DNA from: Notospermus geniculatus
Taxonomy: Eukaryota > Nemertea > Pilidiophora > Heteronemertea > Lineidae
DNA length: 64,000 nt
Direction: 5' to 3'
Assembly: GCA_002633025.1 (NCBI GenBank)
Contig: NMRB01001713.1
Coordinates: 86,020 to 150,019 of the forward strand
The position numbers and the translations under genes are program-made. The first letter of the stretch is position 1. The number at the start of each line of letters is the position of its first letter. Of this stretch, positions 34,901 to 45,100 are shown piece after piece. A model generated the notes under the pieces. That model was given only the letters and a program-made list of their open reading frames with translations. It was not told the DNA's origin and did not search any database.

Positions 34901-36783
34901 TATAACAAAAAAATTGATGAAATTCCGTTGCTTAGTTTAGGAGAAAAAGCAGATTTCGTGAGTTTGACGTAGGCCTCCTGGTGGCAAAGCCAAGAACTAG
35001 ATTTCACTGAAATTTCGTCAGAAAGTCACTACTACCTAGAGGTAAATACATACAAAGTTTCAACGCAATAACTCAAACGATTATCAAAATATAAACCTTT
35101 TAAGTTTTTCACAAAACGTCCCCTACCTACCAAAATAGGAATCGCATCACACCCAAAATTGAACTTGACCTAGACTTTGTGGTCATACACACCTGTGTGC
35201 AATATGAAAATGATCCTTCAAAAAGTAAAGGCGCTATCCATCTGACAAGGAAAAATTTGATACTCTCGTTTTGGCCCCCTAGTGGCAAAGTCAGGAATCA
35301 GACTGCGCTGAAATTTCGTGTGCAAGTCACCACAGACTAGCAGGGGTACACACAAACAAAGCTTCATCATGATAGCTCAAGCCATTCTCAAAATACAGGC
35401 CTTTGATTTTTTTTGACAAGACGCCCCCTACTGGCCAAAGTAGAAATCGCATCACACCCAAAATCGAACTTGACCTAGATTTTGTGGTCATACACGCCCA
35501 TATGCAATACCGGTGTAATGATATCTAATGTTCCCGATACCAGATGTCCGCTTCTTTTGTTCAGGGGACATCTCGTGACAGAAGTTCCTGTCTGTTAGTG
35601 TCCGGCCTATTGTAGCTGCCGCTTATTCCGTCAGAATCTTTTGTTGGGGGACATCTCATATCTGGGTACATGACATTCTACTACACCGGTATGAAAATGA
35701 TCGGTGAAAAATTGAAGGTGCTATCCATCTGACAAGGGAAAAGTTTACGGACACACGCACGCACGCACTAAGACGGACCACTACTAAAGGCGCCAAGCAC
35801 AGCATAAGCCGTTTTGGCCTTTCATGAGCCAAGCGGGATAAAAATCATCGTAATTCACACGTTGCGCAAAATTCCGTACGCAGTTGTGAACCGCGTCTCC
35901 GTCGGTTTACTCGCTCTCCACAACTGTTTCACTTCGATACATGTATGTTTGCCGCGTTTGGTCTACTGACGGCGCTCAGGTGTCGCGCGATTTTTGTAGC
36001 CTATCAGCACGCTGTTTTCAGAAACTCTTTCGCCCATCAGCAACGGGGTGACGCTGGTCAAATGATCACCAAGATGTCCTTCCGTTGGTTTAATAAATTA
36101 CTCAACGCTTCCTTCCTCCCGGGTGTAAATGTTTTCCACCCGGGTGAAAATGTTTTCCACACGGGTAGAAATGTTTTACGTCCGGGTAGAAATGTTTTTC
36201 ACTCGGTTGGAAATCAGACGAAAAAATACAAACATGTTCATAATTGTTTAATGTGGATAAAAATACTGTGCGGAGTTATGCCGGAGTGGGGCGGTTCTAT
36301 AGGCCTAGCCCTACGTAGGCCCATACGGAAGGTATGGGCCAAAAACAAATATTGGGTTTAGGGGCATGTCTCAGGATCATTTATATTAAAAACATGAAAC
36401 CAACATCGTTGTCGTAGGACACGGCGTGACGAAGTGATATGGTAACAGCAAAATGGGTGGATATGGAGTCCACTCCGGTGTAGCAGTAAAAAGTGTCCCC
36501 CTTTAGAAAGTGTCCACTTCTTTTGTTGAATGACGGAATAAGCGGCATGCGTATAGAAATCAATTGTCAGAGATTAGAATGTAACATTAGGATCTTTTGT
36601 TCCCAGGACAGTTTTTCCTATGACATTCTTTCCCTTCACACTGGCATAACTCCGCGACCACAGTATACATTGTATACATGTACATGGCATATATGGGCCA
36701 CTGTAGTTCTTACCGTGATATTCAGCATTCACGCTCCACAGAATTGAGGTACACGAGACTAACAACAGAAGTGTTGGCCCCAT
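19676..36783 (-). CDS. Gene B: secreted PAN-domain array protein
   Basis: Gene-level entry. Exons in transcription order: signal 36714-36783, PAN1 34279-34602, PAN2 30697-30933, PAN3 28284-28652, PAN4 25085-25321, PAN5 24435-24641, PAN6 22772-23020, PAN7 plus stop 19676-19920. All introns are phase 1, and the joined length is 1938 nt, or 645 aa and TAG. Each module has PAN/Apple-like cysteine spacing, but the modules are diverged from each other, so they are old duplicates. There is no transmembrane segment after the signal, so secretion is likely. The gene starts about 2.3 kb from, and diverges from, the lectin-vWA gene at 39054. The duplicated orphan exons at 12-16 kb and the N at 24950 leave open whether a PAN8 exon is missing between PAN4 and PAN5. 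Symmetric phase-1 modules fit the known exon-shuffling pattern of extracellular proteins. Confidence 0.75.
20810..21230. mobile_element. About 420-bp MITE, TTAGAGAGGATGCGCAGC ends
   Basis: Long inverted ends (TCCGACTCCGACTTCAACTA, then CAGTCCGC and GGACATCC) face each other. The same family is at 27664-28200, with a nested insertion, and at 402-1366. Confidence 0.82.
22772..23020 (-). CDS. Gene B exon PAN6
   Basis: The exon is 249 nt, phase 1-1. It encodes NRCSMVRAPANSYAAS, VCAEACQKMKHCFIVFAP and QTCKMMLV, ending KICKK before the GTATGT donor. It is nearly identical to 12458-12706. Confidence 0.83.
24435..24641 (-). CDS. Gene B exon PAN5
   Basis: The exon is 207 nt, phase 1-1, with acceptor TTTCCAG and donor GTAATT. 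It is the shortest module (69 codons), with HCKMVPFRKG, LCIRECIKRVAC, RHCRLFGP and VERCLRG. Confidence 0.83.
25085..25321 (-). CDS. Gene B exon PAN4
   Basis: The exon is 237 nt (79 codons), phase 1-1, with acceptor GTTTTCAG and donor GTGAGT. Its key pieces are LDGERCRVKVQEW, LCADICQKNWLCVMTVV, VQCVLWLASL and a final REC. It occurs once in the window. Confidence 0.83.
25378..25813. repeat. Foldback element made of GGCGCC palindromes
   Basis: About 20 self-complementary boxes of the type AAGTCGGGCGCCCGACTT (with CGAGTTATAA variants) lie in both orientations. They are bounded by inverted ends CCATCATATTTTTATTTTTC and its match. No coding frame is present. Confidence 0.88.
25918..26244. mobile_element. 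MITE, TTTAAAGGCCCTCTAGTCCG ends
   Basis: Inverted ends flank an AT-rich interior. The related element at 53286-53615 has its interior reversed, sharing GGTATACACGGTGCTGCCAC in complement. Confidence 0.8.
27664..28200. mobile_element. MITE with nested MITE (27714-27887)
   Basis: The outer ends are AATAGAGAGGTTGCGCAG and its inverted match. An inner element with AATAGGAGC/GCTCCTATT ends interrupts the left arm; its relative is at 59559-59726. The outer element lies just downstream of the PAN3 donor, as its counterpart does in gene A. Confidence 0.78.
28284..28652 (-). CDS. Gene B exon PAN3, with a short basic linker
   Basis: The exon is 369 nt (123 codons), phase 1-1, with acceptor TTTATAG and donor GTAAGT. 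It begins EKTHKKPRDGRKRM and then has about two 16-residue linker units. The PAN domain carries QQCKAECDRRKSCDYFSIYG and RRCCLVRIS. It is orthologous in place to 1389-1985, which has about five more linker units. Confidence 0.85.
29603..29737. mobile_element. MITE, AGTTTTTGCAAAG ends
   Basis: A diverged copy of the element at 2250-2376, in the PAN2-PAN3 intron of gene B. Confidence 0.7.
30049..30615. mobile_element. Long-TIR element, AATGAAATGGTCCATGGACC ends
   Basis: Inverted arms of more than 100 bp continue through GTGCTCACCCGTTTGGACAT and AACTTGGGAATGACTTGACC. It is split by the hairpin at 30101-30258. End fragments of the family are at 797-888 and about 26549-26580. Confidence 0.85.
30101..30258. 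mobile_element. 158-bp perfect hairpin MITE with a 10-bp flanking repeat
   Basis: Ends TAGTTTGGTTCCCG / CGGGAACCAAACTA. AACAGTGTAA flanks both sides (30091-30100 and 30259-30268), and removing one copy restores the host element. It is related to 61781-62156. Confidence 0.88.
30697..30933 (-). CDS. Gene B exon PAN2
   Basis: The exon is 237 nt (79 codons), phase 1-1, with acceptor TATGTTTCAG and donor GTGAGT. It encodes KMYSYRNANC, TCQALCTRRPNCKSFVHV, ICRLKKYVCSP and a final AYYI. It has one donor region, against three tandem copies in gene A. Confidence 0.84.
31500..32165. repeat. 31-bp intronic minisatellite (gene B)
   Basis: About 20 diverged units of the satellite at 2985-3450, in the same PAN1-PAN2 intron. 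The array therefore predates the gene A/B duplication or was copied with it. Confidence 0.9.
32402..32975. mobile_element. TIR element with two nested MITEs
   Basis: Ends GCCCCGTTTCCACTACAGGG and the inverted CCCCTGTAATGGAACGG flank it. Inside are a GGTGACAGACTGGCGC-ended MITE (about 32475-32627) and the 234-bp MITE copy (32685-32917). Confidence 0.72.
33143..33532. mobile_element. 390-bp element with 9-bp TSD, Mutator-like
   Basis: About 50-bp inverted ends begin GGCCATGTCGATTTAGAGGA. The flanks CTTTTGTAG (33134-33142 and 33533-33541) form a perfect 9-bp target duplication, a length typical of Mutator-like elements. No transposase. Confidence 0.85.
33945..34010 (+). other. tRNA-like sequence with a B box
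   Basis: GGTTCGAATCCC fits a pol III B box, and AGGGGTT can pair with AGCCCCT as an acceptor. The T arm is off by about 3 nt, so it is not a convincing tRNA. It is more likely a tRNA-derived SINE remnant. Confidence 0.35.
34279..34602 (-). CDS. Gene B exon PAN1
   Basis: The exon is 324 nt (108 codons), phase 1-1, with acceptor TTCCACAG and donor GTAAGT. It encodes QCELKEVENGFP, QCQRTCIIVGHCQASMFIV, GFCISMYKD and a closing MVKKC. It is colinear with gene A PAN1. Confidence 0.85.
34646..35842. mobile_element. About 1.2-kb repeat, CCCGCTTGGCT ends
   Basis: Ends CCCGCTTGGCT and AGCCAAGCGGG face each other. Inside, a block containing AATCGCATCACACCCAAAAT and TTGTGGTCATACAC occurs twice. No protein was recognised. 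It lies in the first intron of gene B. Confidence 0.6.
36121..36205. repeat. About 21-bp tandem repeat, four units
   Basis: Units of the form CCGGGTAGAAATGTTTTCCA lie in intron 1 of gene B. Confidence 0.75.
36714..36783 (-). CDS. Gene B signal-peptide exon
   Basis: The exon is 70 nt from ATG to donor GTAAG, ending in phase 1. It encodes MGPTLLLLVSCTSILWSVNA followed by EYH, a clear secretion signal. It is a close match to the two gene A signal exons. Confidence 0.83.
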
Positions 36784-36986
36784 GGTTGAGGTTGAAACTG
36801 TGATTTCTTCCTGATCACCTATACATATTTGTACCAGCCCTGCTGAAAAACGAGATATTGGGACTTCGATCTGTCTACAACGACAGAAACCTGAGAAGGG
36901 GAACTGTCTCAATACTGGCCATTCTGTCTGCAACCAGGAGGCAAAAATCGAGTCAGGCCTACCGGGATGTTTTTTCAGTGTAAAAT

Positions 36987-37122
36987 AACTAGTACCCAAT
37001 TAAAAGTTAACCTCCCCGATTTGACAAGACTGGTGTCCTGTCCAACCTATATACAACTAGTACCCAATTAAAAGTTAACCTCCCCGATTTGACAAGACTG
37101 GTGTCCTGTCCAACCTATATAC
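36987..37122. repeat. Two 68-bp tandem units
   Basis: Two identical or near-identical units start AACTAGTACCCAATTAAAAG and end in CAACCTATATAC. Confidence 0.9.
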
Positions 37123-37735
37123 AGCCAGAGTGCAACACCGAGGCTGTACTGATACTATGTATGTCGAAACCTTAACTGACAAAAATGGCCGCCATACTTT
37201 CATCACTTGAGAAGTTCAACGGGCTTTTATAGCGTGACTAACTCTTTATCAGGTAAGGTATATGCTACAAATCATTCTTTCTGTGTAGACTGGTTCCCGG
37301 TCCCAACATAGCTCAAGGATAAGGGACCGGTATTGCCTGATGTAACGACGTAGTTGATTGGCTAGCTCTTTTTGTATTTGAATTTGTAACGTCGCAGTTG
37401 ATTGGTTAGCTATTTTGGTATGTGAGGTAAGTAAGCTATTTCTCAGTACTGAGTGGAATCTTCTGTGACGTCACAACCTGGCAGCTTTCTGCCAAGTATG
37501 GCCGCCCAAGTACCGGTCCCTTTCTCCGTCTGAGCTATGTAGGGACCGGGTACCAGTCTATCTTTCTGTGTAGCAACAGTCTCAATGCCTAATGGAAGCT
37601 TAGATCATTCAAATAGATAGATTTGAACAGCATTGTCGAGCATGCATTGACACAAGATCATTGCAAAGGTCAAAGGTTACGTCGGCCGTCGCGAGATACA
37701 AAACCTAACGCATACAGTCGTGTTTTAACGCGAGA
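37120..37735. repeat. Segment shared with two vWA introns
   Basis: This sequence (ACCGAGGCTG..., TCATCACTTGAGAAGTTCAA, AGGTTACGTCGGCCGTCGCG) recurs at about 47710-48660 and 52940-53285, in the introns after vWA2 and vWA4 exon 1. It is absent upstream of gene A. Confidence 0.8.
37287..37560. mobile_element. MITE, TAGACTGGT ends with 9-10 bp TSD
   Basis: TAGACTGGTTCCCGGTCCC and an inverted partner are flanked by CTTTCTGTG on both sides. The paralogous sites near 48285 and 53138 lack it. Confidence 0.78.
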
Positions 37736-39053
37736 GATTCTCTTTAATACTGGGCGACAGTTTCTGAAAACATGGTGCATGCTGTAGCGATGATCATCAA
37801 TTACCATATGATACAACACTGCAGTGTTTGATACTTAGTTCAAACAAAAACTTTGCCATTTTTAGACATGACGACAACAAGTCCATTAAGTAAATCACTT
37901 TCTGTAATGGGATTGTGCATTACCTCGGGGTAATTCAAGTCGCGTTGCTGGTGTAATACATAGGTGTGCGCCTAAAGACTGTACGCTACCATTAGGCCTA
38001 CCTGTGACCCATTCTTCCCGCCTCATACGTTAAGATTCGTGATAATACGAGACGGCCAGATGTCCTTACCGAAATAATCTTTCCACGAAAGATTAGGCAA
38101 CCTAAAAAATGTTTTCCATCCTTTTTCCCCAAAAGTAGGGGTGGGGTAGGATTTTTTTAGTTTCTATTCATTATTTTCAATTTTGGCATCGACTTATTGA
38201 GAAGACTTAAGCTTATAGTCACCATCGCCCAAACCTAAAGTGTTTTCTCCGTTTCAAAACACTCCAGACCAGACGACGATTAGTGATGTTGTTGAACGCT
38301 AGGTGGCGAATGTAGTCAAGTCTATGGGCGTTACAGAGAAGCTTTAGGAAAATAAAAATAAAAAAATCGAGGGCTGGAGTTTTTTGGCAGGCGGGAGGGG
38401 TTGAAAAAATAAAAAGTTTTTTAGTATGCCTTAGTCTGTTTCATCCCCGGTCGAGCATCATATCATACCCGAAAAAATGTGGCGAGATTTGCATCTGTCC
38501 GTCCGCAATGGTCGATGATTGGTGTATGAATTGAAATAAGGTCCATACTATCTCACCTCGGGCATCTGAATTGATCCTTACTGACAATATATACATCACC
38601 ATCCACTTCACAAAAATTATTCAAAAGCCATTTCTAACACAATGAATATTACATGGCAATATAGATGTTTTCGAGATGCGCATATCACTCTGTATAAGCT
38701 GTTTGCCTTTTTGACGATCTTTAGTTAGGTTGTATAAAAGATTTGGTGGCTAGGCGATTACGAGTATTCAGAATCGAGTCAAGAGGGAGGACAGTAACGA
38801 AGAGACTGTCCATCGACTTGTCAGTCGATGTATTAGAAAAAGAAACGTACAGGTAGGTGATTATGTACTATAATTTGACATTCGATTATCAGCGAGAAAT
38901 TAAGAAAAACCTGTGTCGCAATACTTATATGATCAGTGTGTGTAGAAAATCAGAATATTTATCACCAGCACTTTTGAAAAAATTCTTGTTTTATTTTCTT
39001 CGTATATTGCAGATGTTCTGCGGATTTTTCAAATAATTATTCAGTAGCGAAAC

Positions 39054-39141
39054 ATGGGATCTCTCGTCAAAGTTCACTGGAAGTGGATCTTTGGGATTTT
39101 GGTTGCACTCTACCTAAGTTTACTGTTCACTGAAGTGGAAG
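39054..39141 (+). CDS. vWA gene exon 1: signal peptide
   Basis: The exon is 88 nt from ATG to donor GTACGT, ending in phase 1. It encodes MGSLVKVHWKWIFGILVALY and then LSLLFTEVE: a charged start, a hydrophobic core and a likely cleavage near the exon end. In-frame joining to the lectin exon supports this start. Confidence 0.83.
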
Positions 39142-42100
39142 GTACGTCGAAACTGTAGAACAACCTGCTCACCGTGGAATTTCTGTGCTGGAAACCTGGG
39201 TTAAACAGTGGGCGATTCTCAAACGATATAGGCCTATATAAAGACATTTCAAACAAAGATTGTGGGCGACTAGTTCTCCAACCCAGGACACGATTCTTAC
39301 TAATAGAATTATAATTTTCTTAGTAAGTAAGAAATTAGTAAGAAACGTCTTAGTAAGATTTTTCTCATATGAGTCTTACAAGAAAAATCTTACTAAGATT
39401 TTCCTTATAAGATTCTTACAGGAAACAGTATAGAAGATTTTTCTTAGTGCATGTAAGATATTGGTAAGAAAATCTTACTAAGATTTTTCTTGTAAGAATC
39501 TTATCAGAAAAATCTTACTAAGATTACTAAGATTTAACTAAGATATTGGTAAGAAAAATCTTACTAAGATTTTTCTTGTAAGAATCTTATCAGAAAAATC
39601 TTACTAAGATTTTTCTTACTAAGATTTAACTAAGATTTTTCTTACTAAGATTTTTCTCACTAAGATGTTACCGGTACTAAGAAATAGCGAAGATACATGT
39701 ACTTACAAAGAAAATTACATGTATTAGATTATTAGTAAGATTCATGTCCTGGGACATGACATCGAGGTCATTCATTGTCTAAGCATGATATACATGTACA
39801 GTGCCAAAAGCATCGTCTCGGACAATTACTTTACATTCATTTCTCTAAGACCAGTGCATTATATCCTTATGCACCTCCCTCCGCTTTAATATGAATGAGG
39901 TCATAGGGCCTACTTTTAGTCCATTCAGGTTGATTGGTTCACACTCTCCATTGACCTGCTCTTGGAACTGTATGGTCAAAATACTGGTCAAAATAGAAAA
40001 GCCACAAGCCACGCCCCGTATACTACAAATTCTAAAGTCACCCCACCATGCGTGATCAATAAATCTAACAAAAGAGGAATCAGTTCAGTCTAACTCAGTG
40101 TAACAGACATGGTGACCTTCTCTGCATCGGCGCCCACAAGGACACAATACCCTGCCAATTGGTCAACCATATTCAACTGAAGGTAATGAGGGGTTGGACT
40201 TGACGCGAGGCCTGCATATCTGGCACTGGTCTTAGAGAAATGAATGTAAAGTATTTTACCTAAACCTTTGTGCCCATGGCCCACTTGACCAGCTTCGCGT
40301 GCCAGCTGCCATTGAATGGTATTAAGCTTCTGACGTCATATGGTGAGAACTGTTAGACCGCCATCTTTGTTGGAAAGGTCTATAATGTACTCGCATTGAA
40401 TTTCAGCACGCAAGTCCATCACCTGTGGAAACAGAAGGGCGTATTTGAGATGTAGAAGTAATGAACGCATGGTGATACAGCGTGTCATGTGGGGCAGATT
40501 ATCAAGATGGTATTGCAGATATGGCCGCATGCGCACAAACTGTGCCGACAGAAAACGCGCTTTTGCGAAGGTGAAATCTCTCTGCAACGGGAAAAACTGG
40601 TGCAGGTTACATGCGAGCTACCGGAACCTCGGTGATCCATGCCCAGGGTATTCAAAATACCTCGAGATCGACTATAAATGCAAGTCGCCTCCACCGCCAC
40701 CCACCATCGGCCCACCCTTAGCGAAATCAAGTAAGTAGGCCAAATAAACCGTACAAATCAAGCCGAAATTTGTCTTAAACCACCGATTGCATAAGATATG
40801 AAGAGCTGCGCATTGCAGCCATCTTGGACGAACAGTCGCAGTGCTGGTCATTAAAGATAATGTATCACTGGTATTTTCGAAAATCACTGTTTATTGACAT
40901 TTTGTTTGTTTACATGTATGTCCAGTCTTTCTTTGTCTTATGAGTAATTTGTTGGTCGCATGCTCATCTAGAAATTCTTTTGATACCGAAAGTATTCAAT
41001 TTGGTGGGTTGGCATGTCCCAAAAGTCCCAAATAACATAAATGTAAACATCCACGTTTACAAACACTTATATGTAAACAATGAAATCGTGTTACATTACC
41101 TTTAAGACTTCTTCTGGTAGACACTCATTGACAAATAAATTCACGCGATCCATCAAAACGTTGTGAAGATAATCGAGGGAACCCGATTTCAAGATGGCCG
41201 CAATAGCCGCCACCTTGAATGATCAGCGGCGCCCGTCAGTAAAAGAAACCTTTCCGCCAGAAAAACCAACCCTCCGGAAAAATCCGGGGCTTTCGGAAGC
41301 TTTCGCAAGATAATTGATGGAAACTACATTCAAGATGGCTGCAACAGCCGCCGTCTTGATGAGCGGTGATGATGGCCAGCAAAACGAACCTTCCCCTCAT
41401 AGAAAAACCATTTTTCATCAAAGTTTCTCCGCTCCTTCTTGGATCGGTTCATTTATTTTCTAATTTCAGCTTTGGGCTGTAAAACCCCAGGTTCAAAGGC
41501 CGATATTTTCTTTGTGATCGACTCGTCCGGTAGCATACCGAAGCATCTCTTCGTCTACGTGCTGCGGTTCATGAATTGGCTTGTGAACAGTTTCCCAATC
41601 GGAAAGACTGAAATCAGGATTGGAGTGATATTGTTTTCGAGTCGTTCCCGGCTGATTTTCCCGCTAAATAGGTAAACGACCTACTCTCCATTCCACTTCC
41701 GAGTGGCGCGAGGTTTAATTCTACATACCATACATCAATCGATTTGTCTTTTTTGCCGCTACACCATCATCACTGTCATTTCCGTAAAATTGTGACGTAA
41801 AAAAGTTCTTTCACTAACAGCAGTTCGGGTTCACGGCCGAAATGGCGGCCATTTTGAAATGACGCAATGCATCGCGCACGTGTAAACTGCACTGAACACC
41901 GTGAAAAATGAAGATAGCAGAAATATACCGACAAGAAAGACAAGTCCAATGATGTATGGTATGTCAAATTTCCCCCACCCGTTGCGGAGCTACCGTTCAT
42001 AGACCTCGCGCCACTCGGTAGTGGAATGAATGAAGAGTAGAATGTAACATTTGTTCCTTCACTGCCCTTGGTCACAGAAGCCCGTCCTAAGAACATCAGG

Positions 42101-45100
42101 GATTCTTAGCGCTGGCTCCTTGTGCGGTGACGAAGGAACCAGCGCTAAGAACCCCTGATGTTCTCAGGATGCAGAAGCCCGACGACATAAAATGGTGCCC
42201 GTCGTCTCGGGCGGTAGAACGAAATGTAACCCCGAGAAAGCCGCGTTGCCCGATGCGTTTCAGCGGGTGACATTTCGCTCTACCGCCCGAGAGGGCGGGA
42301 ACCATATATCGTAGCGAAAGTCATCAGTGAAGTTTTCATGGCGTTTATCATCACTCAAATCCGCAGTGCGCCGCACCATGGCTGATGTAATGTCGATGCA
42401 GACGTAGATGAACGCATGACACTGAACATTATGACACAGATCTCGACGCTGTTCGCTTGCTCCTTTCTTTGAAATTGTGAGCTTAACTTGCGATTAGTTT
42501 TGGGTATTGTGTTAAGACAAATGTAACCAGTTGACCCATGCTATCGATGAGCACCAAAGCTGACAATACTACTGGTATTTTGCAAAACTGCCCTCTCAAT
42601 TGAAGCGAGAAACAAAATGGCGGCCATGGGGGGTCGTCTCAACCAGAAGCATTTTGCGGGAAAACATTCCAACCGGAAATATTTTCCGGGAGAACATGCC
42701 GAAATGTTGACCGCTCACGTGACTGTTCCCGACCAATCGTATTCACGGAAAGTTACTTGAGGTACGATGTACAAGAAAATGGACAACACCAAAATAACAT
42801 TTCCTTCCTTTATCCGATGTACAAAAAATATTTGATACTGTGATAGAAATTTTCGCCTGTTGATAGGTACTACACGAAGGCGGCATTGAAGAAAGTCATC
42901 AGGAAGATTCGCTATACTAGCGGCGGAACTTCCACATCGTCAGCACTCCGTTTGCTAAGGAATGTGTAAGTCACGTTGTCTGAAACCAAGCATGAAATTG
43001 CAGTTCTTCAATTTACCCCAAAGTTGAAAGAATCCACAGTCAAGCGCTTGTATTCACGAAACGTTCTGCCAGCATGTACTGCCTTGCATAAAATCTTCAA
43101 TCTTAACTAAACGAGAGAAAATAGCGAGGGTTCGCACATCTTACAAAACTGGAAGTTCGAAATACGAATTTCTACGTCATTTCCACGAACTAATAATGTA
43201 TTTGTGGAGATGTCTGGTACCGAAAATACCGCCTGCTGCAGGAGCGTCTTTTGGCATATCATGTGAGACCGAGGGAGTTTTGGTGCATCTTGAGTTTTTC
43301 ATACCTATACGAAGTGGAAACGAAAGATAAATTTCAAAGTTAAATTTAAAAAATATTATCTCAGGAGTGCAAGCGCCCACTTAGGGCATTATAGCTACTC
43401 ATCAAACAATATTGGACGATATTAACGATATGTAGGAGGAAACCGGAGCCCCAACGGAAAGTTACTTGAGGTACGATGTACAAGAAAATGGACAACACCA
43501 AAATAACATTTCCTTCCTTTATCCGATGTACAAAAAATATTTGATGCTGTGATAGAAATGTTCGCCTGTTGATAGGTACTACACGAAGGCGGCATTGAAG
43601 AAAGTCATCAGGAAGATTCGCTATACTAGCGGCGGAACTTCCACATCGTCAGCACTCCGTTTGCTAAGGAATGTGTAAGTCACGTTGTCTGAAACCAAGC
43701 ATGAAATTGCAGTTCTTCCATTTACCGCAAAGTTGGAAGAATTCACAGTCAAGCGCTTGTATTCACGAAACATTCTACCAGCATGTACTGCCTTGCATAA
43801 AATCTTCAATCTTAACTAAACGAGAGAAAATAGCGAGGGTTCCAAATCTTACAAAACTGGAAGTTCGGAATACATGTACGAATTTCTACGTCATTTCCAC
43901 GAACTAATAATGTATTTGTGGAGATGTCTGGTACCGAAAATACTGCCTGCTGGAGGAGCGTCTTTTAGCATATCATGTGAGACCGAGGGAGTTTTGGTGC
44001 ATCTTGAGTTTTTCATACCTATACGAAGTGGAAACGAAAGATAAATTTCAAAGTTAAATTTAAAAAATATTATCTCAGGAGTGCAAGCGCCCACTTAGGG
44101 CATTATAGCTACTCATCAAACAATATTGGACGATATTAATGATATGTAGGAGGAAACCGGAGCCCCCGGAGGAAACCTACGATGTCGAGGAGAGATCGCC
44201 CTCTCTACCACATAAAGCCACTTGCACGACCGGGGATCGAACCCGCGACCTCAGTGGTGGCAGGCGCCGATGTTTCCACTGCGCCACCCCGACACCCCGT
44301 TAAATATTAGCGTATACACCGCAACGCTATCGGTCTAACGTCATAGGCTAAAAGACGCTCATGCAGCAGGCGATATTTGTAGTACATGTAACAACCATCT
44401 CCAGAAATACACATTACGTCATGGAAATGAAGTCCAATTTCGTATTTCGTACTTAGTATTTCGTCAGGTTTGCAAACTCCACTAATGAATACGACACGAA
44501 AAAAATATAGAACTTGAAATAAAGTTGAACCAAAGAGAAGGCGAGCACAAAAATCGACACATAATATGATAAAGTATATAAAGTCAATTTCCAGAACATT
44601 TAGCAAATTTTCGACCCCAACCGGGGTCTTCTTCAGGCTGGAACTTTACAATCTGAAACTCTAGAAAAGACTTTTCCAGTCTTTTCTAGAGTTTGCTAAA
44701 TATTTGCTAAATATTCTGGAAATTGACTTTATATACTTTATGAAATAAAGTTGAAACGGCGAGTGATTGAAAAGCTTGACTGTGAAATATTTTGCTTTGC
44801 AGTGGATTCAGTTATAGAAACGGTGACAGGCCTGGCGTTAAAGATATCGCAATTTTGATAACCGATGGGGTCCCGAACAACAAAGCAGCCACGTTGAGAG
44901 AGGTAAGACTGTGCAAGACTGCGGGGATCGAGTTTTTCGTCATCGCCGTCCAAGCACCCCGGTATGCAATTACGTTGATGAAACGGATATCGCACACCAT
45001 GCACGCACACTTTTACGCCCTTCCGAAGTTTCTTTCAATGCAGAAGCAAGCGGGGAAAATTGGGAAGCAGGTCTGTGGCACTGTGAATAAATTCAGCTCC

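Larger units (their letters stand above)
36784..39053. promoter_or_regulatory. Shared upstream region of gene B and the lectin-vWA gene
   Basis: The region between two divergent start codons, 2270 bp. Bases 36784-37010 and 37735-38857 are conserved in the copy upstream of gene A. It also holds a 68-bp tandem repeat, a MITE and a segment shared with vWA introns. A bidirectional promoter is inference; no start sites or TATA boxes could be assigned. Confidence 0.5.
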
